DNA from: Gaoshiqia hydrogeniformans
GTDB taxonomy: Bacteria; Bacteroidota; Bacteroidia; Bacteroidales; Prolixibacteraceae
Direction of reading: 5' to 3'
DNA: 64,000 nucleotides
Assembly (NCBI RefSeq): GCF_049347105.1
Contig: NZ_CP186334.1
Coordinates: 2,356,001 to 2,420,000, forward strand
Each line of letters begins with the position of its first letter. The first letter of the stretch is position 1. The notes beneath the pieces are model-generated. The model saw only the letters and a list, made by a program, of their open reading frames with translations. It was not told where the DNA came from and did not search any database. The position numbers and the translations under genes were made by a program. Positions 22,992 through 32,553 of the stretch are shown one piece after another.

Positions 22992-25592
22992 ATGATGAGA
23001 CTTTTATTGTTGTTTGCCGTTTTGTTTTGCTCCTGCATTAACGCGGAAAGGCAGGGAAATAATAGGTTGTGGTACACACATCCAGCTACTAACTGGAACG
23101 AAGCGCTTCCCATCGGGAACGGACGCATTGGTGCAATGATATTCGGCGGGGTGGAGGAGGAGCAGCTTCAGTTTAATGAAAACACCCTGTATAGTGGCGA
23201 ACCCGGCGCCACCTTCAGCAATATAAATGTACGCGATGGTTTTGACGAAACCCTTGAAATGCTCCGTCAGGGGAAGTACGAACAGGTTGAAACTTTTATC
23301 CGCAAAAACTGGCAGGGCCGACAAGCTCAGCCATATCAGGCTTTTGGCGATTTGTTTTTCCGGTTTAACAGCAAAGGGGAAGTTTCAGGCTACAAAAGGG
23401 AACTCGACATAGCCCGGTCGGTACACACGGTTTCGTATGTGCAAAATGGAGTTCATTTCAGAAGGGAAACGTATGCTTCATTCCCCGACCAAGTGATGGT
23501 GATGAAAATTACAGCCGACAAACCGGCGCTGGATTTCGAAGTGTCGATGAGTTTGCCCCACCCGACGGCAGATGTTTCTGCGTCGGGGAATATGCTGGTG
23601 ATGAAAGGCCAGGCTCCCGGGCATGTGCTGGTAAGGCCGCTGGAGATTATCGAAAAATCGGAAGAGCAGCACAAACACCCTGAGATATTCGACAAGGATG
23701 GGAAACGGAAATTTGAAAAACAGGTTTTGTACGGCGATGAAATAGGAAACAAGGGAATGTTTTTCGATGCGCGGCTGAAAGCTGTTTTGAAAAACGGGAA
23801 CATTCAGGCTGGGGCCGACCGCCTGCATATTAGCAACTCCAATGAGGTGGTACTGATTTTTTCGGCGGCGACTTCGTTCAACGGTTTCCAAAAAAGCCCA
23901 AGCAGCGAAGGCATCGACCCTTCGGAAAAAGCAATGACTATTTTGGCAAACGCTGAAAAGAAAAATTATAATAGTTTGAAGAAAAGGCACATTGCCGACT
24001 ATCAGGAATTGTTTAACCGCGTGTCGCTCGAACTAAACAGCAGCGTTCAGGCGCAGGAGACGCCAACCAACGAACGTATTATCCGTTTTGCTGAAGACAA
24101 CGACCTGGCCCTGGCGGCTTTGTTGTTTCAGTTTGGCCGTTACCTGATGATTTCAGGCTCGCGGGCCGGCGGGCAGCCCATGAACCTTCAGGGAATATGG
24201 AACGACAAAGTGATGCCCCCCTGGAATAGTGGTTATACGATGAACATCAATACACAAATGAATTACTGGCCGGCTGAAAGCGCTAATCTTCCGGAATGTC
24301 ACGAACCTTTGTTCCGGCTGGTGGAAGAACTGGCTGAGACCGGGAAAGAAATGGCAACCCGTATGTACGGACTGGAAGGGTGGGCAGCCCACCATAATTC
24401 ATCGATATGGCGGGAACCATACCCCACCGATGGAAGCGCTTCGTGGGCCTTTTGGAATATGTCGGGCGCGTGGCTGTCGTCTCATTTATGGGAACATTTT
24501 CTGTTTTCGGGAGATATCCGGTTTTTAAAAGAAAAAGCGTATCCCCTGATGAAAGGCGCTTCGGAATTTATGTCGGGATGGCTGGTTAAAGATGAAAACG
24601 GGAAATGGGCAACCCCTTTTGGCACGTCGCCTGAAAATTACTTCTTCACTCCCGAAGGAAAACGTGCGTGCGTCAGTATGGGGTCGACGATGGACATGGC
24701 GATTATCCGCGAACTGTTTGCCTCGACGGCCAGGGCCGCAGAGATTTTGGAAACGGATGAAGCGTTTCGGAAAAAACTTTCTGCGAAGCTGGATCATCTG
24801 GCCCCGTACCGGATTGGCGCAAAAGGACAGCTACAGGAATGGGCTCACGATTTTGAAGAACCCGACCCAAGGCACCGGCACTTGTCGCATTTATACGGCC
24901 TGCACCCCGGCAGCCAGATCAACGCATTCACTACTCCGGAACTGTTCCGGGCTGTCCGGCGTTCGCTCGAGCTTCGCGGCGATGGCGCTACCGGCTGGTC
25001 GATGGGCTGGAAAATTAATTTCTGGGCCCGGATGCTCGACGGCAACCATGCTTTTCTGATTATCCGAAACCTGTTTACTCCCTGTGGTTTTGGCAGGGAA
25101 CAAAAGCCCGGCGGCGGCCTTTATATGAACATGCTCGATGCTCATCCCCCGTTTCAGATCGATGGCAATTTCGGGTATACAGCCGGTGTTGCCGAAATGC
25201 TCGTGCAAAGCCATACCGGCGTCCTGCATTTGCTGCCCGCCCTGCCTTCCGGATGGCCTAATGGTAAAGTATCGGGATTAAAAGCACGCGGTGGTTTCAC
25301 GGTCGATATGGAGTGGAAAGACGGGCAACTTGCATGGGCAAAAATTACTTCTTCTGCCGGAGGGAATTGTCGCCTTCGTACAAGTGCTCCGGTAAAAGTT
25401 TCGGGTGTTGACGCCAGGCCGGTCATCGGTGAAAACACGAACCCTCTACTGTTTTTTTCAGAAACGAAAGACCCGGAGATGTCTGTCATAAGCGATAAAA
25501 AGCAGGAGCCTGGCTTTTTTGAGATTGATTTTGATACGTCAAAAGGGAGAATCTATCATGTAGCAATATCCGCTCATTCTTCTTCATTTTAG
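22992..25592 (+). CDS. GH95 family alpha-L-fucosidase/galactosidase-like lipoprotein
   Basis: 866 aa, starts 4 nt after the frameshifted gene; lipobox LFCSC. GH95 enzymes invert configuration and remove terminal alpha-1,2-L-fucose or alpha-L-galactose. Motifs: LWYTHPATNWNEALPIGNGR split as LWYTHPA and NEALPIGNGRIGAM, FNENTLYSG, QPYQAFGDL, NINTQMNYWPAESANLPECH (Asn418/Asn420 in the Asn-x-Asn base segment), GTSPENYFF (Glu548, probable acid), RHLSHLYGLHPG, and QIDGNFGYTAGVAEML (Asp724, the assisting Asp). Complete length for the family. It is the last gene of the first PUL, suggesting the target carries a terminal 6-deoxy or L-galacto sugar. Confidence 0.9.
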   Translation: MMRLLLLFAVLFCSCINAERQGNNRLWYTHPATNWNEALPIGNGRIGAMIFGGVEEEQLQFNENTLYSGEPGATFSNINVRDGFDETLEMLRQGKYEQVETFIRKNWQGRQAQPYQAFGDLFFRFNSKGEVSGYKRELDIARSVHTVSYVQNGVHFRRETYASFPDQVMVMKITADKPALDFEVSMSLPHPTADVSASGNMLVMKGQAPGHVLVRPLEIIEKSEEQHKHPEIFDKDGKRKFEKQVLYGDEIGNKGMFFDARLKAVLKNGNIQAGADRLHISNSNEVVLIFSAATSFNGFQKSPSSEGIDPSEKAMTILANAEKKNYNSLKKRHIADYQELFNRVSLELNSSVQAQETPTNERIIRFAEDNDLALAALLFQFGRYLMISGSRAGGQPMNLQGIWNDKVMPPWNSGYTMNINTQMNYWPAESANLPECHEPLFRLVEELAETGKEMATRMYGLEGWAAHHNSSIWREPYPTDGSASWAFWNMSGAWLSSHLWEHFLFSGDIRFLKEKAYPLMKGASEFMSGWLVKDENGKWATPFGTSPENYFFTPEGKRACVSMGSTMDMAIIRELFASTARAAEILETDEAFRKKLSAKLDHLAPYRIGAKGQLQEWAHDFEEPDPRHRHLSHLYGLHPGSQINAFTTPELFRAVRRSLELRGDGATGWSMGWKINFWARMLDGNHAFLIIRNLFTPCGFGREQKPGGGLYMNMLDAHPPFQIDGNFGYTAGVAEMLVQSHTGVLHLLPALPSGWPNGKVSGLKARGGFTVDMEWKDGQLAWAKITSSAGGNCRLRTSAPVKVSGVDARPVIGENTNPLLFFSETKDPEMSVISDKKQEPGFFEIDFDTSKGRIYHVAISAHSSSF

Positions 25593-25650
25593 CGATTCGA
25601 AGTAGTTTATTATTTGGATCTTAACCGGGTCTGAAAATGTGATTCCCACT

Positions 25651-25662
25651 CCGGTTCACCGG
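25651..25662. promoter_or_regulatory. Short palindrome upstream of the ECF sigma gene
   Basis: CCGGT-TC-ACCGG, a perfect 5-bp inverted repeat with a 2-nt spacer, about 50 bp before the TAGCTTTG element. It could be an operator; it is short enough to be chance. Confidence 0.25.
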
Positions 25663-25710
25663 TGCGAAATGACCTGTTTGTGCCGGCGTGTTCGCAAATG
25701 ATATTTTTCA

Positions 25711-25718
25711 TAGCTTTG
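25711..25718 (+). promoter_or_regulatory. Bacteroidota -7 element for ECF sigma gene
   Basis: TAGCTTTG matches the TAnnTTTG -7 consensus and lies about 19 nt before ATG 25737. No TTTG was found at the usual 19-21 nt upstream, so the -33 part is weak. Confidence 0.45.
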
Positions 25719-25736
25719 TCGGACATACACAAAGGA

Positions 25737-26336
25737 ATGGTTCCCGATACGTCTCCACCCATCAGGCAAAAAGCGTTTGACGCGGTTTATCACAGTCACT
25801 TCAATGCTTTTTACAAAATTGCGCTTCACTTTTTACATCACGATGAGGATGCAAAAGGGGTGGTACAGGATGCTTTTATTAAACTTTGGGAACAAGGGGT
25901 CAATCTGCATTCGGAAGCAGAAGTAAAAAATTACCTGTTCATTGTCGTGCGCAACAAATGTTTGAATTTATTGCGCGACAGGAAGAAGAAATACCCGGGC
26001 GAAGCGGATGCCGGCAATTTGCTGGCCGCTATCAATTACCGCTTACTTACCGAAACAGGCGAAGATGTTTTGTTGTTCCGCGAACTGTCGGAAAAAATAC
26101 AGGCTTCTGTCGCTAATCTCAGCCCGCAATGCCGCGAGGTCTTTCGGATGAGTCGTTTCGACGATTTGCCGAACAAAGAAATTGCCCAAAAGCTGGATAT
26201 TTCGGTAAAGGCCGTTGAGGCAAATATCACCCGGGCCCTGAAAAGCCTGAGGGAAGAACTGTCTCCCTATCTCCAGGGGGAAGATCTCCCCGGTCGTTAC
26301 ATGCAGATTCGTTCTGTTTTAATTTCTTTTCTGTAA
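25737..26336 (+). CDS. ECF RNA polymerase sigma-70 factor (PUL regulator)
   Basis: 199 aa from ATG 25737, chosen because it has an AAAGGA ribosome-site-like run and follows a -7 element; the frame is open to 25662 but the extra part looks unlike sigma. Region 2: AFDAVYHSHFNAFYKIALHF, DAKGVVQDAFIKLWEQ, NYLFIVVRNKCLNLLRD. Region 4: LSPQCREVFRMSRFDDLPNKEIAQ and LDISVKAVEANITRALKSLR (helix-turn-helix). In Bacteroidota this type is held by a FecR anti-sigma factor and released when a SusC carrying an STN domain senses glycan. The next two genes are exactly those, so it should activate the pectin PUL. Confidence 0.93.
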   Translation: MVPDTSPPIRQKAFDAVYHSHFNAFYKIALHFLHHDEDAKGVVQDAFIKLWEQGVNLHSEAEVKNYLFIVVRNKCLNLLRDRKKKYPGEADAGNLLAAINYRLLTETGEDVLLFRELSEKIQASVANLSPQCREVFRMSRFDDLPNKEIAQKLDISVKAVEANITRALKSLREELSPYLQGEDLPGRYMQIRSVLISFL

Positions 26337-26395
26337 TCCTGATTTTTTTTTCAGTCTTTATATAGGGTTTACTTTGTTTTTTGTGTTTTTATAGC

Positions 26396-27406
26396 ATGAA
26401 CAATGACAGAGTGGACCATATTGATAAAATAATTAACCGCTTCCTTCAGAAAGACGCCGGCACTGATGAGCTGCAGGAACTGGATAAATGGATGGAAGAA
26501 ACATCCAATAAGCAACGACTGAAGGATTATCTGAAGATTTGGTTGTGGGCCGGTCAGATGAAACACGAAGAACCAGCCGTTAGCCTGACAGACACCTGGG
26601 AGCGGATCAGAGAAAAGCAGCTTGGGGCAAAGTCAAAAAAACTAAGTCTGAAAACCTTTCTGCGTTATGCGGCCGTGGTATTTGTTTTACTGAATGCCGG
26701 CTGGTGGGGCGCCCGTTTTTATTATCAGGAACGGGATGATGCCGAAAGGCAGATCTTTACGGTTTCTGCCAACCGGTTAAATAATTCAGTGATTACGTTG
26801 CCTGATCAAACTCTCGTGTACCTCCGGCCGGGGACAAGTTTGCAGTACGACTCGCGATTCAACAAAAAACACCGGCAGGTATCGCTGGACGGCGAAGCTT
26901 TTTTTGAAGTAACCCGCGACGAAACCAATCCCTTCACCGTGCACACCGGACAGGCCGACATCAAGGTGCTGGGAACCAGCTTTAATGTATTTGCACAGGA
27001 AGGTTCCGGGGTTTTTCAGGCCACATTGGTGGAAGGAAAGATCGAGTTAAGAACAAACCTTGGCGAACAATATCTGCTTGAACCCAACCAACTGTTCGAA
27101 TGGAATGCCGCGAACAACGAAGTTCGGATCAAACAGGTAAATACCGACTTGTACACGGCCTGGAAAGACGGGAAGATTATTTTCAGGGATGCTACCCTGG
27201 GTGAAATTACCCGGAACCTGGAAGCCATTTATCACGTGAAATTTATTTACAGGAATAAAAGTCTGGCCGGTAATTACCGGTTTTCAGGAACTTTTCATTA
27301 CGAAACTTCCATTGGCGATGTGATTACGATGTTGAAAATATCCATTCCGATGAAGGTGCAACGCGAAGAACGGTTCCCCGAGCCTGACTTGATTTACCTG
27401 GAATAA
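26396..27406 (+). CDS. FecR-family anti-sigma factor with DUF4974
   Basis: 336 aa from ATG 26396 (a TTG at 26381 is open but has nothing to support it). Cytoplasmic N-terminal anti-sigma part (HIDKIINRFLQKDAG, ELQELDKWMEE), one transmembrane helix near residues 89-110 (YAAVVFVLLNAGWWGARF), periplasmic FecR domain (NSVITLPDQTLVYLRPGTSL, VSLDGEAFFEVTRDETNPF, IKVLGTSFNV) and a C-terminal DUF4974 (TAWKDGKIIFRDATLGEITR). It transmits the signal from the SusC N-terminal domain to the sigma factor encoded just upstream. Confidence 0.94.
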   Translation: MNNDRVDHIDKIINRFLQKDAGTDELQELDKWMEETSNKQRLKDYLKIWLWAGQMKHEEPAVSLTDTWERIREKQLGAKSKKLSLKTFLRYAAVVFVLLNAGWWGARFYYQERDDAERQIFTVSANRLNNSVITLPDQTLVYLRPGTSLQYDSRFNKKHRQVSLDGEAFFEVTRDETNPFTVHTGQADIKVLGTSFNVFAQEGSGVFQATLVEGKIELRTNLGEQYLLEPNQLFEWNAANNEVRIKQVNTDLYTAWKDGKIIFRDATLGEITRNLEAIYHVKFIYRNKSLAGNYRFSGTFHYETSIGDVITMLKISIPMKVQREERFPEPDLIYLE

Positions 27407-27412
27407 AAAAAA

Positions 27413-27461
27413 CGGGCAATACTACCAATATTGCCCGCAAATATAAGGGACTACCAATCCC
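27413..27461 (+). promoter_or_regulatory. Two consecutive stem-loops sharing the loop ACTACCAAT
   Basis: Hairpin 1: CGGGCAAT (27413-27420), loop ACTACCAAT, ATTGCCCG (27430-27437). Hairpin 2: GGG (27447-27449), then ACTACCAAT, then CCC (27459-27461). Neither has a downstream T-run on the + strand, so simple termination is unlikely; it sits in the 85-bp gap between the FecR and SusC genes. The repeated loop sequence suggests a recognition element in the RNA. Confidence 0.45.
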
Positions 27462-27491
27462 AAATAGTAATAATAATAACAGTACAAACTT

Positions 27492-30400
27492 ATGAAAAAA
27501 AAATCTGTATCCAGCGGGTTCTTAGCCCGTTATTACCTGAAAAAACTGGGTCTTATGATGCGATTAATCTTATTTCTGATTTTGGTGTCTGCATTGATGA
27601 CAAATGCAAAAACCGTGAGTTCCCAATCGGCTAAACTATCATTAACATTTGAAAATGCCAATTTAACTGAAGTCTTTGAAGTGATTGAAAAGCAGTTGAA
27701 TATTGGGTTTTTGGTGCCAAGCAACCTGCTGACCGACCGGCGCAACATTACCCTATCGGTAAAAGATGCGACGGTTGAGAGTATTCTTCAACAAGTGTTG
27801 ATCCCCAATGGCTATGAGTTTGAATTTGTTGGAAAGAACGTGGTGATTACCGACCGGAATATGGTACGCCAGGTTCGGCAACAGCAAACCATATCGGGTA
27901 AAGTAGAAGATGTTTCGGGGTTTCCTTTGCCCGGGGTTACGGTTGTGGTGAAAGGTACGACCATCGGTACCATTACCGATTCAGAAGGCCGCTTCAGCCT
28001 GACGAATGTACCGGCTGACGGCGCCTTGGTTTTCAGTTTTGTAGGGATGAAATTCCAGGAAATCCAGCTGGCCGGAAAAACAGTGATTGATGTGATGATG
28101 GAAGAAGAAACCATTGGTTTGGATGAAGTAGTGGCCATTGGTTACGGTGTCGTAAAAAAACGTGATGTCACCGGAGCGATGTCATCTATAAAAAGTGAAG
28201 ATTTTAACCTGGGTGTAACAGCCGCTCCTGAGCAACTGATTCAGGGCAAAATTGCCGGGGTTGACATTGTACAGAGCAGTGGACGTCCGGGGGCAACCTC
28301 CACGGTACGCATTCGCGGTACCAGCTCTATTTCTGCCGGTAACGATCCGTTGTATGTGATTGACGGAATCCCGATGCAGTTCAATTCGGCAAATTTGTAT
28401 GTCAATGTATCCGGTGAAACCGGAACTTCTCCTTTTTCTTCCGAAGGGTCCAACCCGTTGAATACCCTGAACCCGGCCGATATCGAGTCGATTGACATTT
28501 TGAAAGATGCCTCTGCGACAGCTATTTATGGATCGCGTGGCGCCAACGGGGTGATCCTGATTACCACCAAAAGCAAAAAAGAACTTGGCGAATCGATTTC
28601 GTATGATACCTACTTCGGGCTGTCGTCTGTCAGAAAAAAATTGGATTTTCTGTCGGCAGATGAATACCGCGATTATGCCGTGACCAACGGCTATCCCTAT
28701 CCCGATGAAGGGGCCGACACGGACTGGCAGGATGCGATTTTCCGTTCGGCGCTCAGTCAAAACCACAACCTGGCCTTTGGCGGTGGTTCGGCCAACAGCA
28801 ATTATCGCGCGTCACTTGGTTACAGTACCCAGGAGGGAATTATTTTGTCTTCAAAACTGGAGAAATACACTACGCGCTTAAATGCAAACCACAAGGCATT
28901 GGATGGGAAACTCAATATTGCGATTAACCTGACTTACGCAAAAATTGACAACGACGATGTGCCTGTTTCTTCAAACGTTGCCAACGAAGGGGGAAATATT
29001 CTGAAAGATGCCTTACGCTGGGCGCCAACGCTTCCGGTATACAATGCCGATGGCAGTTACTACCAGTTGGGTGAATTGCGGGTTAACCCGGTTTCGTGGA
29101 AAGAAGTGACCGATGAAAGCCATACCAATAATTTTATCGGAAGTACATCATTCTCCTACAAAATTATCGATCCGCTGAGTGTGTCGGTTAATTTAGGACA
29201 TACCGATGAGGCCATCGAACGGTTTATTCATATTCCGTCGACTCACCCGGTTGCTGCTGCTGAAAAAGGACGGGCTTCTATTAGTAAACTGAAAAATTAC
29301 AGTTCAACGATGGAAACAAACCTGAATTATGCAAAGGATTTCAATGAAAACACCAGTTTCAGCGCTTTGGTCGGTTATTCTTTTTATCGGTATGTTACAG
29401 AAAACACCTTTACGCTGGCTAATCAGTTTGTTTCCGATGCAACGGCCTGGAATCTGATGCAATCCGGAAATATCTTATCCAATACCTCGTATAAAAGTGC
29501 AAACCGGCTGAGTTCGGTTTACGGAAGAATGAACCTGAAACTGAAAGACCGCTATTTGTTTACTTTCACGTTAAGGAATGACGGTTCCAGTCGTTTCGGT
29601 GAAAACTATCGTTGGGGTCTGTTTCCTTCCGGTGCTTTTGCCTGGAACATTGCAGACGAACCATTTTTTAATAAGAACAAGATTACAAACCTGAAATTAC
29701 GCCTGGGATACGGGGTGACCGGTAACCAGGAAATCCCGAATAACCTGTACCGTGAACAATTAACCGTGAGTGGTTCATCGGTTTATGTGTTGGGGGGAGT
29801 CGTTATACCAAGTGTGCTGCCCAGCAATTATGCCAACCCCGATTTAAAGTGGGAAGAAACGACTCAGCTTAACCTGGGCCTAGACTGGGAATTGTTCGAC
29901 GGACGTTTTTCCGGCACGATTGATTTGTACAAGAAAAATACCAACGACCTGCTTTTGGAATTCTCAACGGTAGCCCCGTCGGTTGTAACAAGCCAATGGG
30001 CCAACGTGGGCGAAGTCGAAAATAAGGGGTTTGAGTTCTCGCTGAACGGTACATTAATCAGTAAAAATGATTTTCAGTGGAAAGCCAGTTTGAACTTTGC
30101 CCGTAATCTCAATGAGGTTATTTCGTTGTCAAACTCGCAGTTTACGCGCGACGAAATTAATACCTCTCCTGCTTCCGGCTTGATGAATCATGACGGTAGC
30201 GCACAAATTATCAGACCCGGGCTGCCTATCGGAACTTTTTACGGCCCCAAATTTCTGGGACTTGATGAAAACGGTATGGAAACCTATTTGGACGTAGATG
30301 GAGTCGACGGAGCTGATCATGTCGTTATTGGCAACGCTAATCCTGATTTTACCTTTGGTTTTTCCAGTTCGGTATTCTGGAAACGTTTTGATGCGTCTGT

Positions 30401-30806
30401 TTCTTTTCGCGGGGTAGTCGGCAACGATATTTTCAACAATACCGCTGCTGAGTTCTCCTACACGAAACCAACGCCAGGGGTCAATGTGCTGAAATATGCC
30501 GTCGAAAGCGGAGTGTCTCACGAACAGGCGGCGCAATATTCATCCAGATGGATGGAAGACGGAAGCTACCTGCGGCTCGACAACCTAAGTATCGGGTATA
30601 CCTTTAAGACAAAAAATATCGCCTTCTTATCAAAAGCGCGGGTATATGTTACCGGACAAAACCTGTTTGTGATAACCAACTATTCAGGCTTCGACCCGGA
30701 AGTACGCACTAATACCAACCGCGGAGGAATTGCCCCGATCGGTATTGATTACCTGGTTTACCCACGACCACAGGTGTTCATGCTGGGTGCAAATATTACG
30801 TTTTAG
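27492..30806 (+). CDS. SusC/RagA TonB-linked transporter with N-terminal signalling (STN) domain
   Basis: 1104 aa, complete. Long n-region signal peptide, then an STN/secretin domain (SAKLSLTFENANLTEVFEVI, NITLSVKDATVESILQQVLI; about residues 45-120), carboxypeptidase-D regulatory-like domain (ISGKVEDVSGFPLPGVTVVV, about 133-215), TonB box/plug (DEVVAIGYGVVKKRDVTGA, then SSGRPGATSTVRIRGTSSIS, PLYVIDGIPM, ILKDASATAIYGSRGANGVI) and a 22-strand barrel ending MLGANITF. The STN domain contacts FecR and controls the upstream sigma factor while the barrel imports oligosaccharides. Paired with the SusD 33 bp downstream. Confidence 0.97.
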   Translation: MKKKSVSSGFLARYYLKKLGLMMRLILFLILVSALMTNAKTVSSQSAKLSLTFENANLTEVFEVIEKQLNIGFLVPSNLLTDRRNITLSVKDATVESILQQVLIPNGYEFEFVGKNVVITDRNMVRQVRQQQTISGKVEDVSGFPLPGVTVVVKGTTIGTITDSEGRFSLTNVPADGALVFSFVGMKFQEIQLAGKTVIDVMMEEETIGLDEVVAIGYGVVKKRDVTGAMSSIKSEDFNLGVTAAPEQLIQGKIAGVDIVQSSGRPGATSTVRIRGTSSISAGNDPLYVIDGIPMQFNSANLYVNVSGETGTSPFSSEGSNPLNTLNPADIESIDILKDASATAIYGSRGANGVILITTKSKKELGESISYDTYFGLSSVRKKLDFLSADEYRDYAVTNGYPYPDEGADTDWQDAIFRSALSQNHNLAFGGGSANSNYRASLGYSTQEGIILSSKLEKYTTRLNANHKALDGKLNIAINLTYAKIDNDDVPVSSNVANEGGNILKDALRWAPTLPVYNADGSYYQLGELRVNPVSWKEVTDESHTNNFIGSTSFSYKIIDPLSVSVNLGHTDEAIERFIHIPSTHPVAAAEKGRASISKLKNYSSTMETNLNYAKDFNENTSFSALVGYSFYRYVTENTFTLANQFVSDATAWNLMQSGNILSNTSYKSANRLSSVYGRMNLKLKDRYLFTFTLRNDGSSRFGENYRWGLFPSGAFAWNIADEPFFNKNKITNLKLRLGYGVTGNQEIPNNLYREQLTVSGSSVYVLGGVVIPSVLPSNYANPDLKWEETTQLNLGLDWELFDGRFSGTIDLYKKNTNDLLLEFSTVAPSVVTSQWANVGEVENKGFEFSLNGTLISKNDFQWKASLNFARNLNEVISLSNSQFTRDEINTSPASGLMNHDGSAQIIRPGLPIGTFYGPKFLGLDENGMETYLDVDGVDGADHVVIGNANPDFTFGFSSSVFWKRFDASVSFRGVVGNDIFNNTAAEFSYTKPTPGVNVLKYAVESGVSHEQAAQYSSRWMEDGSYLRLDNLSIGYTFKTKNIAFLSKARVYVTGQNLFVITNYSGFDPEVRTNTNRGGIAPIGIDYLVYPRPQVFMLGANITF

Positions 30807-30838
30807 ATAAGATGTCAATTTTTAATTAACAAGATGAT

Positions 30839-32413
30839 ATGAGACAAATGAAAAAAACATATAAAACATATCTGGCACTTTTATTGGCTTTGTCCATGAA
30901 TGTGATATCCAGCTGTACCCTGGATGAAGATGTATATTCGGAATATGTTGCCGAAACTTATTACCAGGGTGAAACGCAGGTACTTTCTTCCTTATCGGGA
31001 ATCTACCGGAACTTTGCAACCATTACCGGCATGGGGACCGAATACCGGATTATGGAAATGTCGGCCGACCAGGTTCTGGTAACCGGCAAGATCCAGGGAT
31101 GGTGGTCGGGAGATGCCTTTGAAAGAATAACCGAGCATAAGTGGACCGCAGATCATTCGTATCTTTCTTCGTCCTGGAACTCTTTTTTCGCTACCGTGGG
31201 AAGGACCAATGCGCTGTTGTCTTCTCTTGAAAGTTCCGGTATTGAAGGATTGGACGGCCCTATTGCTGAACTGCGTGCTCTCAGGGCATATGCCTATTTC
31301 TTTTTGATGGATTTATTTGGAAACGTACCTGTTTTTACGGGCGCCAAAGTAGATGCCAATGATCTTCCTAAACAAAATACCCGTGTTGAAGTATTTAATT
31401 TTGTTGTTGATGAGTTGAAAGCCGCCGCCGAAGATTTGCCTTCTCAGGCTAATGTTGGGAGTGAATACTATGGACGGATCACCAAAGAAGCTGTTTTTGG
31501 CTTATTGGCAACAGTTTATCTGAATGCTGAGGTCTATGCCGGATCGGCGCATAACGATGACGTGATCACCTATTGTGACAAGGTCATCAGCTCGGGAGCC
31601 TACCAATTGCTGGATAATTACTTCGACAATTTTGTTTACAACAATGAAGAAAATGCCGAATTCATTTTTGGCGGGATTTATACACCGAATGTAGCCGGCG
31701 GGGTCGGACACCCGTTAGTCCAGAAGGTGTTGCCCGGAATCAGCGGCGGTTTGTTTGGATTGCCTTATACGCCGCAGAATGGTTTCCAGACCCGCGAATC
31801 GGTGATGAACCTGTTTGAAGACCAGGATGAGCGGAAAAAGATGTTTTTTGGTCATGGGCCGTTGATTGACCCGCGGAACGGGAATGTGGTCATGGTAGAA
31901 CGGGTGGTGCCTGATGGTAATTCTGCTTTGTATGTAGAAGGAAAGTCTACCCAGGGACCGGTTCCTTATGAAATCATCCCTGCCACGGGTATACGTAGTC
32001 AACCCATGAACGCCGGGATCAAATGGATCAAGTGGGGGCTCGACCCGAATACCAATGGAGGTAATGCCGGGAATGATATTGCTTTTCTGCGTTATGCCGA
32101 AATCTTTTTAATGAAAGCCGAAGCCTATGCACGTAAAGGACAAACCGACCTGGCTTTGCCTTTGGTCAACCTGATTCGCGGACGCAGTAACGCCAGTATC
32201 CTGAGTGCAGTCAGCCTGGATGATATTCTGGATGAGCGGGGTAGGGAACTGACTTTCGAGATGTCCCGCCGTCGCGATTTGATCCGCTTTGGCAAGTTTA
32301 CCTCAGCCTGGGAGTTTAAGGCAGTTTCAGAGGAATTCAGAAATCTTTATCCGATTCCTCAAACAGCTTTGGATGCCAATCCGAACCTGAGCCAGAATCC
32401 TGGCTATAATTAA
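30839..32413 (+). CDS. SusD/RagB glycan-binding lipoprotein
   Basis: 524 aa (an alternative ATG at 30848 is equally good). Lipobox VISSC near residue 23. SusD family features: CTLDEDVYSEYVAETYYQGE start, ISGIYRNF-like segment (LSGIYRNFATIT), ELRALRAYAYFFLMDLFGNVP, RITKEAVFGLLATVYLNAEVY (TPR-type helices), DIAFLRYAEIFLMKAEAYAR, LVNLIRGRSNA, LDERGRELTFEMSRRRDLIRFG and the terminal YPIPQTALDANPNLSQNPGY, all typical. Surface-exposed binder for the pectic oligosaccharide taken up by SusC. Confidence 0.97.
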   Translation: MRQMKKTYKTYLALLLALSMNVISSCTLDEDVYSEYVAETYYQGETQVLSSLSGIYRNFATITGMGTEYRIMEMSADQVLVTGKIQGWWSGDAFERITEHKWTADHSYLSSSWNSFFATVGRTNALLSSLESSGIEGLDGPIAELRALRAYAYFFLMDLFGNVPVFTGAKVDANDLPKQNTRVEVFNFVVDELKAAAEDLPSQANVGSEYYGRITKEAVFGLLATVYLNAEVYAGSAHNDDVITYCDKVISSGAYQLLDNYFDNFVYNNEENAEFIFGGIYTPNVAGGVGHPLVQKVLPGISGGLFGLPYTPQNGFQTRESVMNLFEDQDERKKMFFGHGPLIDPRNGNVVMVERVVPDGNSALYVEGKSTQGPVPYEIIPATGIRSQPMNAGIKWIKWGLDPNTNGGNAGNDIAFLRYAEIFLMKAEAYARKGQTDLALPLVNLIRGRSNASILSAVSLDDILDERGRELTFEMSRRRDLIRFGKFTSAWEFKAVSEEFRNLYPIPQTALDANPNLSQNPGYN

Positions 32414-32418
32414 TCAAT

Positions 32419-32454
32419 TTTTAGCCCGGAATACATCGCAATTCCGGGCTAAAA
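32419..32454 (+). terminator. Perfect stem-loop after the second susD
   Basis: A 14-bp perfect stem, TTTTAGCCCGGAAT with ATTCCGGGCTAAAA, 8-nt loop, 6 nt after the SusD stop. There is no T-run after it on the + strand, so it may be an attenuator or mRNA-protecting 3' structure separating SusCD from the enzymes. Confidence 0.6.
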
Positions 32455-32553
32455 CTGAAACATTCCAGCCCGGCTTGTCAGTTATGGCGATCGGGTTGGT
32501 CTTGTTTTTATGTTGTATTCAACAAGGATAACTTCTTGACTTAAACCAAAACA

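Noticed and set aside
28182..28766. 194-codon minus-strand frame within susC
   Set aside because: Antisense to the conserved plug domain; no independent evidence.
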